A stretch of 64,000 bases of DNA from Scatophagus argus (Eukaryota; Chordata; Actinopteri; Scatophagidae). The DNA is taken from positions 10,598,862 through 10,662,861 of the forward strand of contig NC_058510.1 in NCBI RefSeq assembly GCF_020382885.2, written 5' to 3'. The notes beneath the pieces are model-generated. The model worked only from the letters and a program-made list of their open reading frames with translations. It did no database searches and had not been told where the DNA came from. Numbering within the stretch: position 1 is the first letter of the stretch; every line of letters begins with the position of its first letter. Below are positions 10,630-23,900 of the stretch, in pieces. A program made the position numbers and the translations under genes.

Positions 10630-13600
10630 ATGTCTCATTCCTGGGGATACGGAGCAGACAACGGTGAGGCGCTCACTGCACGCACACGCTACAATATAAG
10701 GTTGACATGACTGAGAAGGGTGTCAAAACCAGCCACACCAGCATGCACTGTGCTGAATGAACGGGAGCACGGGTCACTGCAGTGATTTTCATTCTGCGCA
10801 TTTGGGGGCTTTTTATTTATTTCTTTTTTTTTACGCGTGTTTTAAGCATCTCACAATCCCCGAATGCGCAATTTGTTTCATTCCAGATGTACATATACTG
10901 CACAGATTCGATGAAAATTCTAACAATCACAATTTTATTATTATTATTATTATATCCTTTTAGGACCCGAACAATGGGCTGATAACTTTCCTATTGCCAA
11001 TGGACCCCGCCAGTCTCCCATTGACATCGTACCTGGCGATGCATCATACGACGCGGGGCTGAAGCCGCTCAACCTGAAGTACGATCCCTCCACCTGCCTC
11101 GATATTCTCAACAACGGACATTCCTTCCAAGTGACCTTCATAGATGACTCCGACATCTCAAGTTAGTGTGCCATCAATATTGCATGATTGTAGCAGCTCA
11201 GTGGAGGCGACGTTGCTCGGTATCAACGCCGCATAATTTGATTAAAAAATCTGCATTATTAACATTTCGTCTTAACCTGGAGGGGGGTGGGGGAACTAGC
11301 CTGCTTCTATATTTCCGATTATTACTACAGCGTTTCACACAATAGAGGAGCCAGCCGACCTGTAGGTTTGAAAACAAACACAATCGATGATGGTGATGGG
11401 GGGCCTGTTGGATGGAGAAACCCCCCCCAAAATGCGGCTTTCAGGTTCAGTTCAGTGGTTGTGTGTTAACTCTGCAGCTCTAATGGTCTCCATCTTATAC
11501 ACAACTCGGACATGTTAATATTAAGCTTAATATTTATGGATGCATGAGTCACCCGTCCCAGTTTCTCTGGGGCTCTCAGCAAACAATGATCATAGAATTT
11601 TATTTTATTTCATTGGACTGGTTTCTTGTTTGCTTTTTTTTTTTAATAAAAGAAATACTGACTAGGCTGCAGGGGTTTCATTCAAAGGCGAAGCACAAAG
11701 CACGCAGATACTAATTGAATTGGTAATGTAACCTCTGCTAAACCTTTCCCACGCCGACTCTTTTCTACTCTCAATGAGGTCAAAGGCGCAAAAAACGGAG
11801 GCTACAGGCCAACTCTGCAAACAAACCCTGGCTTAACTATTGGTGTGCTAAACGTGCATGTTAAAGTTAGCAAAAAGATGCCTGATTATTTCCCCCAGAA
11901 TATAAAAAATAGATTGCATTATTATTTTTTTCCACATTTCATCCGATTTCATAGAGAAACAATCATTTGTGCCTCTTTTAAATGTAGGATTTTGAGGATT
12001 TGGGATTGCTTGTCCTTAAGCTGATCTGAGAGTAATGAAGAATATTACATAATCGACACAATCACATGGATTATTTCTAGTGGACAATCATCCTGATGAT
12101 GAAAACACAAAAGCGGTTTTGCAGAATGAGGGCTAGATGAGTTACAGCCTCTTTATTCTGCCTCGCACTGCACTTATTTTCCACACTGTTCCTTCTAAAT
12201 AAGGACATGTTAGGTCTGCGTGTCATCGTCCGTCATGCATCATGTGCGGCCAAGGTGGAAAAGATGAACATCACATTAGTTTTGTAAGTCCTCTACACAT
12301 CAACATTTCTTCAAGACCGGTTCTGCTGCACCTTCTCGTCATTTAAGGATGACTACTGAGAAATGAATATCCTGTGTGGGTGTGTGTGTGTGTCAACATA
12401 GCACCACAAATAGAGCAATATGCAGGATTATCTGCTACTGCTTCAGCCACTTTGTACACTGCAAATAGATACATGATGTAACAATGGAAGGAGGTTTGAT
12501 GTTAACAATACCTGGACATCGTTTCACGCTGAATGTAACCCTCAGCTTGACCAGAGCTTACACAACAGGAACTGAGTCTGTTCCCATGAAATAGGAAGTC
12601 TGCATGTGTGTGTGTGTTTGTTATCTTGTTGATGTGTTTCTTGTGTTTTCATATTTATCAATGTTGCACACTCACACTGACTGCAGCACCACCCACGCTC
12701 AATTGTAGGACGAACTGATGGCAGATGTGTGTTTGTTCTGCAGCTCTGAGAGATGGACCGATCTCAGGGATCTACAGGCTCAAGCAGTTTCATTTCCACT
12801 GGGGAGCTTCAGATGACAGGGGCTCTGAGCACACTGTGGCCGGGACCAAGTATCCTGCTGAGGTAAAGATGTCTCCGTGCTATTAGGGTGATCACAATAT
12901 TCAGATGGGCAGTAACAAGGAGGAAAAGGCAGATTAGAATTTGTTTTGGTTCATGGGTTGGTTGGGTTAAAACGTAATGGGTGGAGACAAAACATTCTCT
13001 GATGCTCAGATTAAAGTTAGGCCCGAGCAGAGAAGAAATTTTCTCTGATTTTTATGTTTAATGTCACATTCACCAGGTCAAAGTGTAGTATCACGAATGG
13101 ATTTCAATATTTCTGGAAATGTATCATATGAATATTATGACTTTTAAAGGGCATTGATTTTGATTGTTCTGTTTCCTGTATTCACAGCTCCATCTGGTGC
13201 ACTGGAATACCAAATACGCAAGTTTTGGTGAGGCTGCTAGCCAGCCTGATGGGCTCGCTGTTGTTGGAGTATTCCTGCAGGTCAATAGCATACTTTTCCT
13301 TTCATTTACCACAAAGCTGCAGTGAATAGTACTGTTTGCTGATGATCGTATGATGACCCTTCAACATTATGTGTATTATTGCTTTTCAGATTGGTGCTGC
13401 AAATGCCAGTCTCCAGAAAGTTCTGGACAGCTTTGATCTCATCAAGGGCAAAGTATGTTTCCATGAAAGGCAAATTATTTTACATTTGATTACTTATGAT
13501 AAAGTATGACTGACCTGCTCCTCATTTTCTGTTACTTTCTTTATTGTTTACAGGGCAAGCAGACCACTTTCGCTGACTTTGACCCGTCTACCTTGCTCCC

Positions 13601-15009
13601 CAGCTGCTTAGACTACTGGACATATGATGGCTCTCTGACCACACCTCCTCTGCTGGAGAGCGTCACCTGGATTGTGTGCAAAGAGCCAATCAGCGTCAGC
13701 TCTGAGCAGGTATGGTCTCTCGTGGAGCTAATTGAGCGGTAGCAGACCGACTGGCTGCGTGCCCACAGTCTCAAATAGCCCTCTCTACAAATCCTCTCTT
13801 ACTCTAGGAACTAAATCAAGGGCTTAATTGTTCAGAATAGCTGCGCTGCTGAAACACGATGAAGAAACCTCTTGTAGTGGGAGGAAAGGCCTGAGTGTTT
13901 TTGAGTCAATATGTGGGGAGTCAACAGGAAATGTTCGTCCTACACGCACAACACATCCTGTAGGTGAAGAGACGCAGCCTCAGTGAGCGTTTGATTACGC
14001 ACATAAAGGCCCACAGTCAACACTTGCTGTGTTTACTCCTAAAATTACACATAATTCCACCACTGCAATGGACATTGGACATCTAACCAACCATTAATCT
14101 AAAATAACAGCCTCTCTCAGCAGCTTTGTCCTTGCGGTCGGAGTGTTTAGGCCATGTGAAAATTAACACTGCTTGGTCAAATGTTTATTTCATGGTGGCG
14201 AGTGTGTGTCTCAAGGGTAAACATGTGAGACATGTGGACATAACCTTTAGACTTTAAGGCTAGTCAAGCAAATAATGACAAAGCAGTGACTCATAAATCT
14301 GAAAAAAGAATAAAGTAATAAATACATCCCATTAGTTATCAGCTAATTGTGAGAGGATACACCCACTTGTTGAATTCATTTGCCACAGAGATGAATAGCA
14401 ACCCACTGTGTCAGTGACACATTAACCCAGAGTAAATGACAAATCTCTTAAATATCAAATATCTTGCGTTCCTTGCCGTGACAGACTCAAACAAAACATT
14501 GTTTGTCTTTTCAGGAAATACTCATAGTATACTCCTCTTTCTTGAGTTACCTCTCTCTCTCCACATCTCCACACATATATGTGGATATATATATATATAT
14601 ATATATGTACGTTTAGGGCAAGAAATAGCGAGATGAGCTAATGGCTGCTAACTGCTAGTTGCGCCTCTATATTTAGACTTGAAAGTGGTAATAAACCTCT
14701 CATCTATCTCGAAGCAAGAAAGTGATTCCTTTCAGCATCAGCAGCACAACTTCCAAACTCAGTTCCTAATAACAAAGCTTTGACCTCGAAGGCTCTTGGC
14801 TCAGTGGCGCAGCTAGTGATGTGTTCTGAGTGACAGTCACAGGAGGTCAGTAGGAATGCCTAATGTGACCATCTTCTCCCTTTTCACAGATGGCCAAATT
14901 CCGCAGCCTGCTCTTCTCTGCTGAGGGTGAGGCCGAGTGCTGCATGGTGGACAACTATCGTCCTCCCCAGCCGCTCAAGGGTCGTTGCGTCCGTGCTTCC
15001 TTCCAGTAA
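10630..15009 (+). CDS. ca2: Cytosolic alpha-carbonic anhydrase, CA2-like, seven exons, 260 aa
   Basis: The enzyme catalyses reversible CO2 hydration in the cytosol, supplying bicarbonate and protons for gas transport, ion regulation and mineralisation. Exons: 10630-10663, 10964-11161, 12744-12862, 13188-13280, 13390-13452, 13554-13709, 14890-15009. Their lengths (34, 198, 119, 93, 63, 156, 120) are the classic cytosolic CA pattern and close to exactly 260 codons plus stop. Zinc ligands His94, His96 (in QFHFHW) and His119 (in ELHLVHW) are present, as are the proton-shuttle His64, Glu106 and Thr198-Thr199 in SLTTPP, so a fast, active enzyme is expected. There is no signal peptide. The WIVCKEP block and the C-terminus resemble teleost ca2 more than the cahz branch, but paralogue naming is from memory. 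A non-standard Cys254 gives GRCVRASF where most relatives have Lys; Cys56, 187, 211, 238 and 239 are further cysteines. The gene is divergent to rbis. Confidence 0.95.
14571..14608. repeat. TA dinucleotide microsatellite in ca2 intron 6
   Basis: An imperfect TA run with a short GTGG interruption, inside the last ca2 intron (13710-14889). No coding or splicing role is evident. Confidence 0.9.
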
Positions 15010-16430
15010 TACCCCCCCCCCCACCCCCCACCCCCCCTTGCCCTTTCTGCCCTGTTGCCCTCTCCCTTCCCCCTCCCTTTAGTTAGACACCCAGAGTTAC
15101 CTCTTTAGCAATGAGCAACAAAGCACACATATCTCTCCGTCCAATTTTTGAAATAAATGAAATTCCTGTGGCCCATTGCTTTTACCACTGGGCAGTCTAA
15201 CTGTGAGATGAAGCACTTGCAAGAATTGCATCTCAATGTATGTATTAAGCCAGCAAAGATGCTCTGTCATCATTTATTTAAGACACTTCTTGGTGGTAGC
15301 TGCACATTTACTTGGAATTACTATCTGGTGCCAATGTTTTCAGAGACGTTTCAGCCGGTGTGTGAGCAGGTCTTCCTTATGTTGCCCAGCAAACACCACA
15401 GGGATGGAAAATGAACATGATTTACAATCAAAATGGTGCTCTCAAGCCTACGGGAAGCAGGAGACACAAGCTAGTTGCAGTCGGTAGGGGGAGGAGGGAA
15501 ATACATAACCATCTGTGAGGAGGGTAAGGTGCAGATAAAAAGATGCACACACTCCCGCTGCCAGTCTGTCTGTAATCTCTGACTGACTGCCAGCCTCTGC
15601 ATCACAGCAGCTTAATGAAACGCTGCAACCGCCTCCATCACAACCAATTGATGCAGAAAATCCCCCTCTGGCACAGGCACAACCACAACATCGCACACAC
15701 AGTCTCATGCAGGCACGATGCCTATAGGCACTGACCTGCTTATTGATTTAAATTCATTGTACAGCAACTGCTGCTTGCTGCCCAACAGTGTGACAATGGC
15801 TTATTTCTTTGGGGGTTTTTTTTTTAGCCTAATCTTAAACTCATTCATGTGTTTGTTATCCCATGTTGTCTTTTTTAAGCCTGAAAGCTTATGCAAAATG
15901 AGTCTTAAGTGATTCCTAAATTATATTTTAGAATCAAAAGGTCATGTGCATTTGTGACGCCCTGATAATATAGCAATAGAAAGGAATGATGCTCCTTTCC
16001 AAACTGAAATGTAATGTGTAAAGAAAAACCCTTCATGTGTTGTTTTGAAAACCCCAATGTGTCAAGTGCTAAAGCTTAAAACGCACAATCGCCTTGTGGG
16101 CGATGCCATAGTTGCTAATGCACAAAGCCAAGAATGATTACCCTGCTAAGAAAGCCAAGGAAGAAAAGAACCTGCCAGTAGATACCACAATAATGTCAGC
16201 CTGATGTCAGGCCCTGGGATGGACAATAAATAACAAAAGAGCTTTTGTTAACCCTTTATGCATTTCTGAAACAATAAAGAAGTTTAAGAAAAGTTGTGTG
16301 TTTCCAGAAAGATTGTAGTTAAAATAGTTTTTAAAAAAAATGCCTTATGCCAGTCATTGTTAGTGTTGTCCCATGAGTATGTGTTGTTGTCATTCTATTT
16401 TGGAAGTGGATGTTTTACTAGTTGAATAAA
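15010..16430 (+). promoter_or_regulatory. ca2 3' UTR with C-rich tract and candidate poly(A) signals
   Basis: Directly after the stop codon, 15012-15082 is almost pure pyrimidine and dominated by C runs. AATAAA hexamers follow at 15152-15157 (nearest), and at 16425-16430 near 'ttttatgact', with others near 16225 and 16270, so a short (about 150 base) and a long (about 1.4 kb) 3' UTR are both possible. No frame in this stretch resembles a protein. C-rich elements right after the stop are known from alpha-globin mRNA, where poly(C)-binding proteins stabilise the message; the parallel here is inference. Confidence 0.55.
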
Positions 16431-16439
16431 TATATTTTA

Positions 16440-19400
16440 TGACTAACAAGTGTCAAGTGTTTCATCTGTTTTGCTTCTTTAAATATAATTGAGCAAGTTC
16501 TCCACATGACTTGTTGAATTGGTTTTTAACCTTAACTTTTTAAGTTTCCTGCTACATGCAGCCTGTCAGCTCGTCTTGTAAATGAACCTGAGTCTCTCAG
16601 TTTTCCCCCCTCAATAGGTGAAGCCCAGTGGATAAAGATTACACAATCCCAAATGATATGCTGGTCAAACACTAATGTGGCTTTATGATATGGTATCAAC
16701 CAACATGATTTAATGGCATGCCTTATAGTTAACATACCACTTGCAACGACAAGTCGCGTGCTAGGCCTATGCATTTAAAGCTTTGTGAATGTCAATGACG
16801 GTGTCCCCATTCCATGGACTTTGGAATGGCAGGAAAGGACAAAGTCAAATAATTTGTTGTCACAGTCATGTGACTTTCATCAAGTGACCTTTGTTGTAAT
16901 GATAACTACAATAACCACAAGATTAACATGAAATGGATATAGCTTGCTTACAATTTGGCAACAGAAGTACTTGGTTTGGTTTAAGAAAAGATCAGGGTTT
17001 GGGTGCATGATGAACGTTAAATATTTAGTTAAGAACATAATTCCAAATAGGTTGTGGTTGGACTGCTTCCAGCCTTTAGGTTAAGCTATTCTTGTAGTAC
17101 TGTGAAGACCAACTGATAGTTGTATCGAAATTCTTTCAAGAAAGAGTGATTCAATTTTCAAAAGTATCTTTTTTTTCAAAGTAACATAAAGCCACTTTAG
17201 TGTGTGTAGTGAAATATGTAATATTATATGGAAGTATGTAAAAGTATCTCATAATCTATTACTGGTTATAATCCAAAACACTGCGCCTTCAGCACTGGGG
17301 AAGCTGTATATTAATTCATAGGAGCAGGAAACTGATATCTAATCCTGTAGTTATACATAATTGATCTTATTTTAGCTTATCAATAATCTTTCCACTGCAA
17401 ACTTAGACAGTGAAAAAAATACATAAAAAAACCCCACAATGTCCTGTCACTATATATATTTGTTTTATTTCCTTTATAAGTGATAGAGAATTATGACGGC
17501 ACACTCAATTCAAATGGTGGTCGATGGGTGTTGACAATTTATTATCATGTGTGGGCGAGAAGACACTGCTAGCTGCCGTTCAACAGTTTAATCAGCAATG
17601 GCATTTCACTCTCTGTGAAATGTGAGCAGCACTTGACTTCTCACCTCTCCTATGAACTCCTGACAGGAAGATGAGATAGGTTTTAATCAATGGGGCTTTC
17701 CTACCAGCTCTGTTTGAGGCTGGGTGTTACCAAATTTTTTCAGCTGGTCTTGAGGACATGAGAAGAAGTGAATGTTTCTCTTATGTACAGTAAACACTGG
17801 CTTGACCACACAGAGCTCTCAATAGAGTTGGACTTGTCCCCAGCGCGTCCTCAGTGTGCCCTCATCACGCCAGCGCAGAATGTGCCCTCCAAAATGTCAA
17901 TAAAAATAAAAGCTATCGACTGCTCCAATGTCTGTCTGACTACATCAGTCACAATCAATAACGAGCTGTATAATAAAATAACTCTTTGATACAAATCAAA
18001 ATGGAAAAGTTTGGTTTAGGTGCACATGTGACTGCTAGTGAGAGCACTTTATGACCAGTAATCCCAAAATGTAGGCAGCAAGAGACAACAGGAGATGAAA
18101 CCAGTGATGTCTGGATTTGTGATAACAGTGACAGACTTAATACTTAAAATTCTATGCAATCTTTTAAACAATAAGACCTTGATTTGGAGCTGAACTAACA
18201 GCAGTCGCTAACAGATTTCTTTAGCAGTAACTAGCCATTAAGCTAACATTAACTCCATGTTGGTTGAAACTAACTAATATTTCCAGTATGTATAAAAATT
18301 ACCCGGCATTCAGGTAACCATAACAAAAGTAATCATGACCACAAAGTATGGGAGTATAGTTCGTATTACTTAATTCATCTTGGAATCTGAAAATAAATAA
18401 ATAATAATAATCATAATGATAATAATAAATTAATTAAATCATTTTTGTTATGCCGAGTGAATTCATCATGTTATCAAACATCATCACATGTTGACTTAGG
18501 TGGGTGTATGCACAGCTCCATACACACTGGTTCAAAAGGTGGAGAAATCCGATCCTGACACGTTGAGGCTGTCGTGGCTGCTTTGGCTGGACAAACACTG
18601 TTCACAAGAGGAAAACATCAGTTGCTTGACATTCTCTGCACAAATTCACTTAAGCATATCATTAATAAACTCATGAATGAGTAAAACCGATTGGTCACTT
18701 TATCATGCTGGATTGTTTAATAAACACTGCCATTGATCACCTGTATTCCTTACTGGTACTTCACTACACCCTCACATTTGCACAGTCTTGTTATCTCACC
18801 AGTGCTGCCTTTGTGTTGCATCTTTTCATCTCACTTGGTGTTGTGACAGCTGGGTGAGAGGAAGCATCCTGCTGGGTACCATCATGTAATACAGATGTGG
18901 CCACGCTTATTTGCATGTTTTGTCTCCCTGAACGCATGCTTTCATAAACTGATGAGAATATAACACAAGACCTGGTCATCGTCTGCAGCAGTGTTTGTCA
19001 AGGTCAAAAACTTCAGTGTCATATCAGATTGTGAATTAGTTACACCGGGCTGAGTTCCATGTGAAATACAGGAGATAGTAATGACTCATTGGTGTTTAAA
19101 TGGGCTTTATTGAACATGTAGGGTGAGGGGAAAAAAAAAAAATCTGGGGCTAGTCTTTATGGTCAACGCATAACAACAGATTTGTCACACATTTTTCCCA
19201 CAGGCTTCTGACTAGTGGTGCAGCATGTTGCATAATCAAGTGTGGCAGGCGGGTGACTTATATTAAGGAGACAGGAACTATACGCACACATCTGTGATCA
19301 GAGAGAATACAGAGTGTGGGAATCTGAAGAGGATGCACGCCACTGCAGTATGCACTCAGCAGATCTGACGTTGCACTTCTGTGTGAGTAACAACCAGGGT

Positions 19401-20440
19401 GTAGAGGATGCATCAACTTAATGTAGAGACACAATGTTACTTAATCTCATTCAGTCAGGAGGGTAAATACTTGTTTATTCTGTGTAATGATTACTATATT
19501 TATCCCATGAGCTTCATCAGTAAATGAAGTGGAAAACTGGCATGGTTGTTCAAATTTTCATTTTTTCTAAGGTTAGGGTTAGGGGTAAAAATAGATATTA
19601 AAGGACCTTGTGGGGATATTATATTCTCCTTTGTTCTATGGTTGATGATTAAAATTAAAACTCAGAAAAACCCTCGATTTGAACTGGAGGCTGACTAGTA
19701 ATGGAAACTAGTAGCTGGAAAGATGCCAGTTTATCTCCTGAGTATTTGCCCTTGAGCAAGACAATGAACCCCTAACTGCTCAGAGCACCAGTTTGTGTGG
19801 TAGTACCATTGTTCTAACATCTCTCCCCGACAACTCTGTGAAAACGCTGTCCTTTTAACACTGTGAAAAATTGATTTTACCCTACTGGCTGGGTGAGACA
19901 CCCCTCCCCCACCCCTGTTCTGTATACCCCTGATTCTGCTGAATTATTTTTATCCTCTGTGGGGACAAAATGTATCTTCCCTTGTAGTGATTAACACTAC
20001 TTCATGAACAGACCATATAAAAGAACTAAAATAAAATCTATGCTTAAAACATACCCAAGTAAAGCTCTGTCTATAAGGCAAATAACAATGAAATCAGAGG
20101 CCACACGAGATAACACCAGCATCTAGTCCTCTATATGATAGATCTGGATTTGTAATTGGACAATGCTCAAAGAGTTTGAGAAAGGCTGGATAGCTTTCCT
20201 GGAGAGCCGTTTCAGATGTGCAGGATAAAGACAGCCAGCGTACATCAAACAGTCTTTCTATCCTGTAAGGCTGGAACCCCAGACTCAAACTCCCTCATAT
20301 GTTTTATACCTTGAGAGAAAAAAGTCTCAGTATAAACAATGAACATCTACAAAAGGTGACTTGCCTCTCTAATAGGTTTCATAACATAATTCTAAAAAAC
20401 AGAATAGAATATTATTATTTTAAATAATAGATGATGGACT
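16440..20440. other. Intergenic stretch downstream of ca2, nothing recognised
   Basis: AT-rich sequence without a supported exon on either strand. Frames are short, and none shows a domain motif or phased splice sites. An A homopolymer occurs near 19131-19141, and a single GGTTAGGGTTAGGG-like word near 19571. Confidence 0.45.
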
Positions 20441-20444
20441 TGCA

Positions 20445-20779
20445 TTTATGAAGAAGAAGAAGAATCAGCTTTATTGGCAGTATATATATTTTTACATACA
20501 CGCACTGAATTTGTCTTCTGTATTTAACCCATCCTTAGTTGAACACACATGCAACACCCAGCAAATTACATGCACTGAAACACACACAGGAGCACAGGAG
20601 CAGTGGGCAGCATCAAGCACCCGGGGAACAAATTGTGGGTTAAGTGCCTTGCTCAAGGGCACATCAGCCGGCTAATTGAGGGGGAGGGGGGCATTTGTCA
20701 CATTAATCACTCCACCACATCGAACCGGTGACCCTCCGATCACAAGCCGCTTCTCCAACCTCTAGGCTACAGCTGCCCT
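20445..20779 (-). mobile_element. tRNA-derived SINE, copy 1
   Basis: Read on the minus strand, the element starts with a tRNA-like head (about 20779-20710) and ends in a tail containing the complement of 'gaatcagctttattggcag'. It matches the copy at 27814-28161 over most of its length, including the 'gtgccttgctcaagggcaca' block. Compared with that copy, about 30 bases are missing next to the B-box position, so the promoter is damaged here. Confidence 0.75.
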
Positions 20780-20905
20780 TTATGTAGCACTTTGCTAGTC
20801 TAACAACTACTCAAAGCACTTTACAACACATTCACCCATTTGCACACATATTCATACACTGACAGCAGAGGCTGCCATGCAAGGTGCCAACGTGCTCAAC
20901 ATACG
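20780..20905. repeat. Dispersed fish repeat fragment adjoining SINE copy 1
   Basis: The words 'tactcaaagcactttacaac', 'cattcacccatttgcacaca' and 'ggctgccatgcaaggtgcca' match a very common teleost dispersed repeat that I recognise from memory but cannot assign to a named family. It is not present next to SINE copy 2. Confidence 0.55.
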
Positions 20906-23900
20906 CCATCATCATGCAACAATCTCTGTCCAAAGCACCCCACGATACTTCCATCTCATGCTCAGCCAATCACGCATACACTCACTCACTTTTGTTCCTT
21001 GACTTGAATGCAGTGTCTTTAAATATCACCACAAATCTATGTTGCTTCCTGCTATTCACTGCTGTAGCTTTTGAAAACATATTTTGAATGATAGAATACA
21101 AAGACATACATGAATGACATATTCATTTCATATCTGCTTCGGCACCAAACTCTTCATGGCCACATGTGAATCTAGTCATCAGTTTAAAGATAGTATTCAG
21201 GAAGCCCTCCAGTTAAGACTAAGCATTATGAGCAAGAATGGCCTCACGTAAACATCTCACAAACAAATTTCCTCTGCAATTTCCTGTCTTCAGTCTTCTT
21301 TGCCATTTCATGTAAACATTTACTTCTCAAGAAGTGAGAAGTAGTTTCACTCACATATCTGGAAGATCTGAAATGCAGTGTGACACTTGTAATCCCCCCC
21401 CGCCGCCAGCCAAAATGACACCTAAGACCGGCCTAACCCTTTATATAAATCAAACACTAGAGTGTGCTTGACTTTCTGGCCTTTAAATATTAACAAATGC
21501 TGACCCTGTGTGTGATTCTGAAACCTGTACAGGCAACACTCCTGGTGTAATTCAGTCAATAAGTTAGAGTTAAAAGGAATTATTTTGTATTGTGCTATAT
21601 TGATTATTGGGTATTCTTGAAAAACTGTATAGATTCATTAAAAAAAAAATCTTTTGGACAACAGGAACTTAGTCTCAAACATCTGCAGCAGTGTTTTCAC
21701 ATGTTGATAGATGGGGATGAAGCTGATCTCTCAGCAAACAAAGTAAAAGTAAAAATACTCATGAAGTGCAACCTCTATTTAGTTTTCCATGAGGAAAAGT
21801 AAATAGACGCACATCTTGTCCAAATGAATCATCTCCCATTGGGACCTCAATATTTTCTCTTATCTCACTATATTTAAATGTCAAGTGTGTCTGCTGTTTT
21901 CTTAAAAATAGTACCTTAAATTGATTCCAATTAAAGGTAAATGGTGCAAGAAAAGCATAAGGGGACAAAAACAGTTTGACACTTTGTATGTGTCATTGCA
22001 TGTGTAGCTTTTTTTCTGAATATAAATAGATATAATAGATATAAAATGTCTGTTTTCGTGCTGCTCCATAAACCATCAGTATTATGATTCACCATAAAGT
22101 ATGACACAGCTAAATACTGTAGCTGTAACCTAATGAGATCATGAGATAATCCCTGTTAACTGCAGGGTCATGCTACTGCTGAACCAGTAGCAGTAAGTCT
22201 CTGATAATTACACTACGGGTCCTTACCGACTGTTGAGACATATGGGGCCTTCACTGACACACAGTGTTCAATATCTGTTCCTATTATGAACTGATCATCC
22301 CTGTGTTCATCTGGCTACAAAATTATGAAGATGCTGCTGTATTCTCTTTTAAACCCATAATTCATTTTGGTGACACTGTTGGACATGGCATGTCACTTTT
22401 CCATCCAACTATGTTTTAAGTGTTTTAAGTTTAGTTGTTGCTCAGGGCTTTCCTGTGGAGAACATGCACATGTTTCCTGTGAGTGTTAAACCTGTTGTTC
22501 TTTCTTTCTTTAGTGCTTTTACTTTTCAGCCATGGTTGCTATTGCTGCCCACTCCCCACTTCTTCTTTGTATTTATTCCAAATAAACTATAATGAGCAAT
22601 AGATGAGGTACACTAGCATTCTGATGAACTGTGTAAGCCGCTGCAGTTCTTCAAAGCAATCCTATGCAATACGACCACAGCTTTTATCACCTGCCGTGCC
22701 TTTCATAGTGAAAACACTATTCAGTAGTACCTCTGGCTTGGTTGCACATTCCACTAAATGCAATTAGCAGAATGGGAAGCCAGTGAGGGATCATGTTCTT
22801 GCATTAACTCATACTGGTCTGCTGGGGCACCTGCATTGTGTGGGTAAGATCTGGGAGAATTATTGCGGACTGTCCTGAACCGCACACGCTCTCAGTGAAT
22901 CTAAGGGGAAATGTAGCGGTTGCATCTCTTTTGATACCCATGGTGGTACACTACCCAGGCCAACAAGGTACGCAATGTGGGGGAACTTGTCTCGGATGAT
23001 ACAATTGTGCTGCCACTGGTTTTCCTCAAAGACGTTGAACTCGTGCCACTGCATGCTGTGGCTCTGTAACGAGGATGCTGTATTTCTATCTGCAAAGGTG
23101 AAACTCATTGCTTCCTGTTCACCATTAAACTGAACTTACTTAAAACTTGACTTCAGCATTCCAAGCAACAGGATTAACCAGTCTACCATGGACCCATCTG
23201 TTTCTGACGCAGTAGTACTTCCTCTTAAATGTCTGGCTTTGTGAAGCCATGAATGTGAAACACTTTCCTTTCTACATTAACTGGATTTTCAAGTTGAATT
23301 GTCACTGTAGGGATACAAATAATGACTATAACCCCCTAATCAGAGATCTCAGTCACTGAGTCTGAGATTCTGCAGCAGACGAAGTTCATGCGGAAGCCAT
23401 ATAACGTGAAGTATTGGCTGTTTGCTGTTTGGCATGAGGTCCCTCTTGCTGATATCCCCTGACTATCATGTCAGTAATTTCTACTGATAGCAGAGAGAAG
23501 GGAGGGTTGATAGTGGAGGGGTGTGTCACCTTCAGAGGCCACCCCACAAGCCTAATAGAGCTAAGGAATAACCTTATCTAGGTCACCTACACAGAACCTC
23601 ACCACCCCCTCCTCCTCCCCCCTGCTCTGCTGGCCACACAGATAAGAAGAATGAGTCTATTCACTGAGGCTATCAGGCCTGCTGATTTGCTTAGCGAAAC
23701 TGTACAAAACCTGTACCAGTTCCAGCCATTTCTTTGTCCGTTTGATTGTTCGTTCTTGACTCTCTCTTTTTCTCTCTTTGTCCCTCACTTTTTCTCACAC
23801 ACACTAGGAGAGAGACTTTCTGAAGTGGAGAGATGTTTCGCCTGAATAGATTACAACAGTGAGCCATTCACTTTCTCATTTCTTCTTTCCTCTGTTCCTT

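Noticed and set aside
22860-23108. Minus-strand 82-codon frame with protein-like composition (contains MQWHEFNVFEENQWQ)
   Set aside because: It resembles no family I can name, has no phased splice partner or promoter nearby, and a second overlapping frame covers the same bases. It could be a relic of a transposon or retrogene. A BLASTX search would decide.
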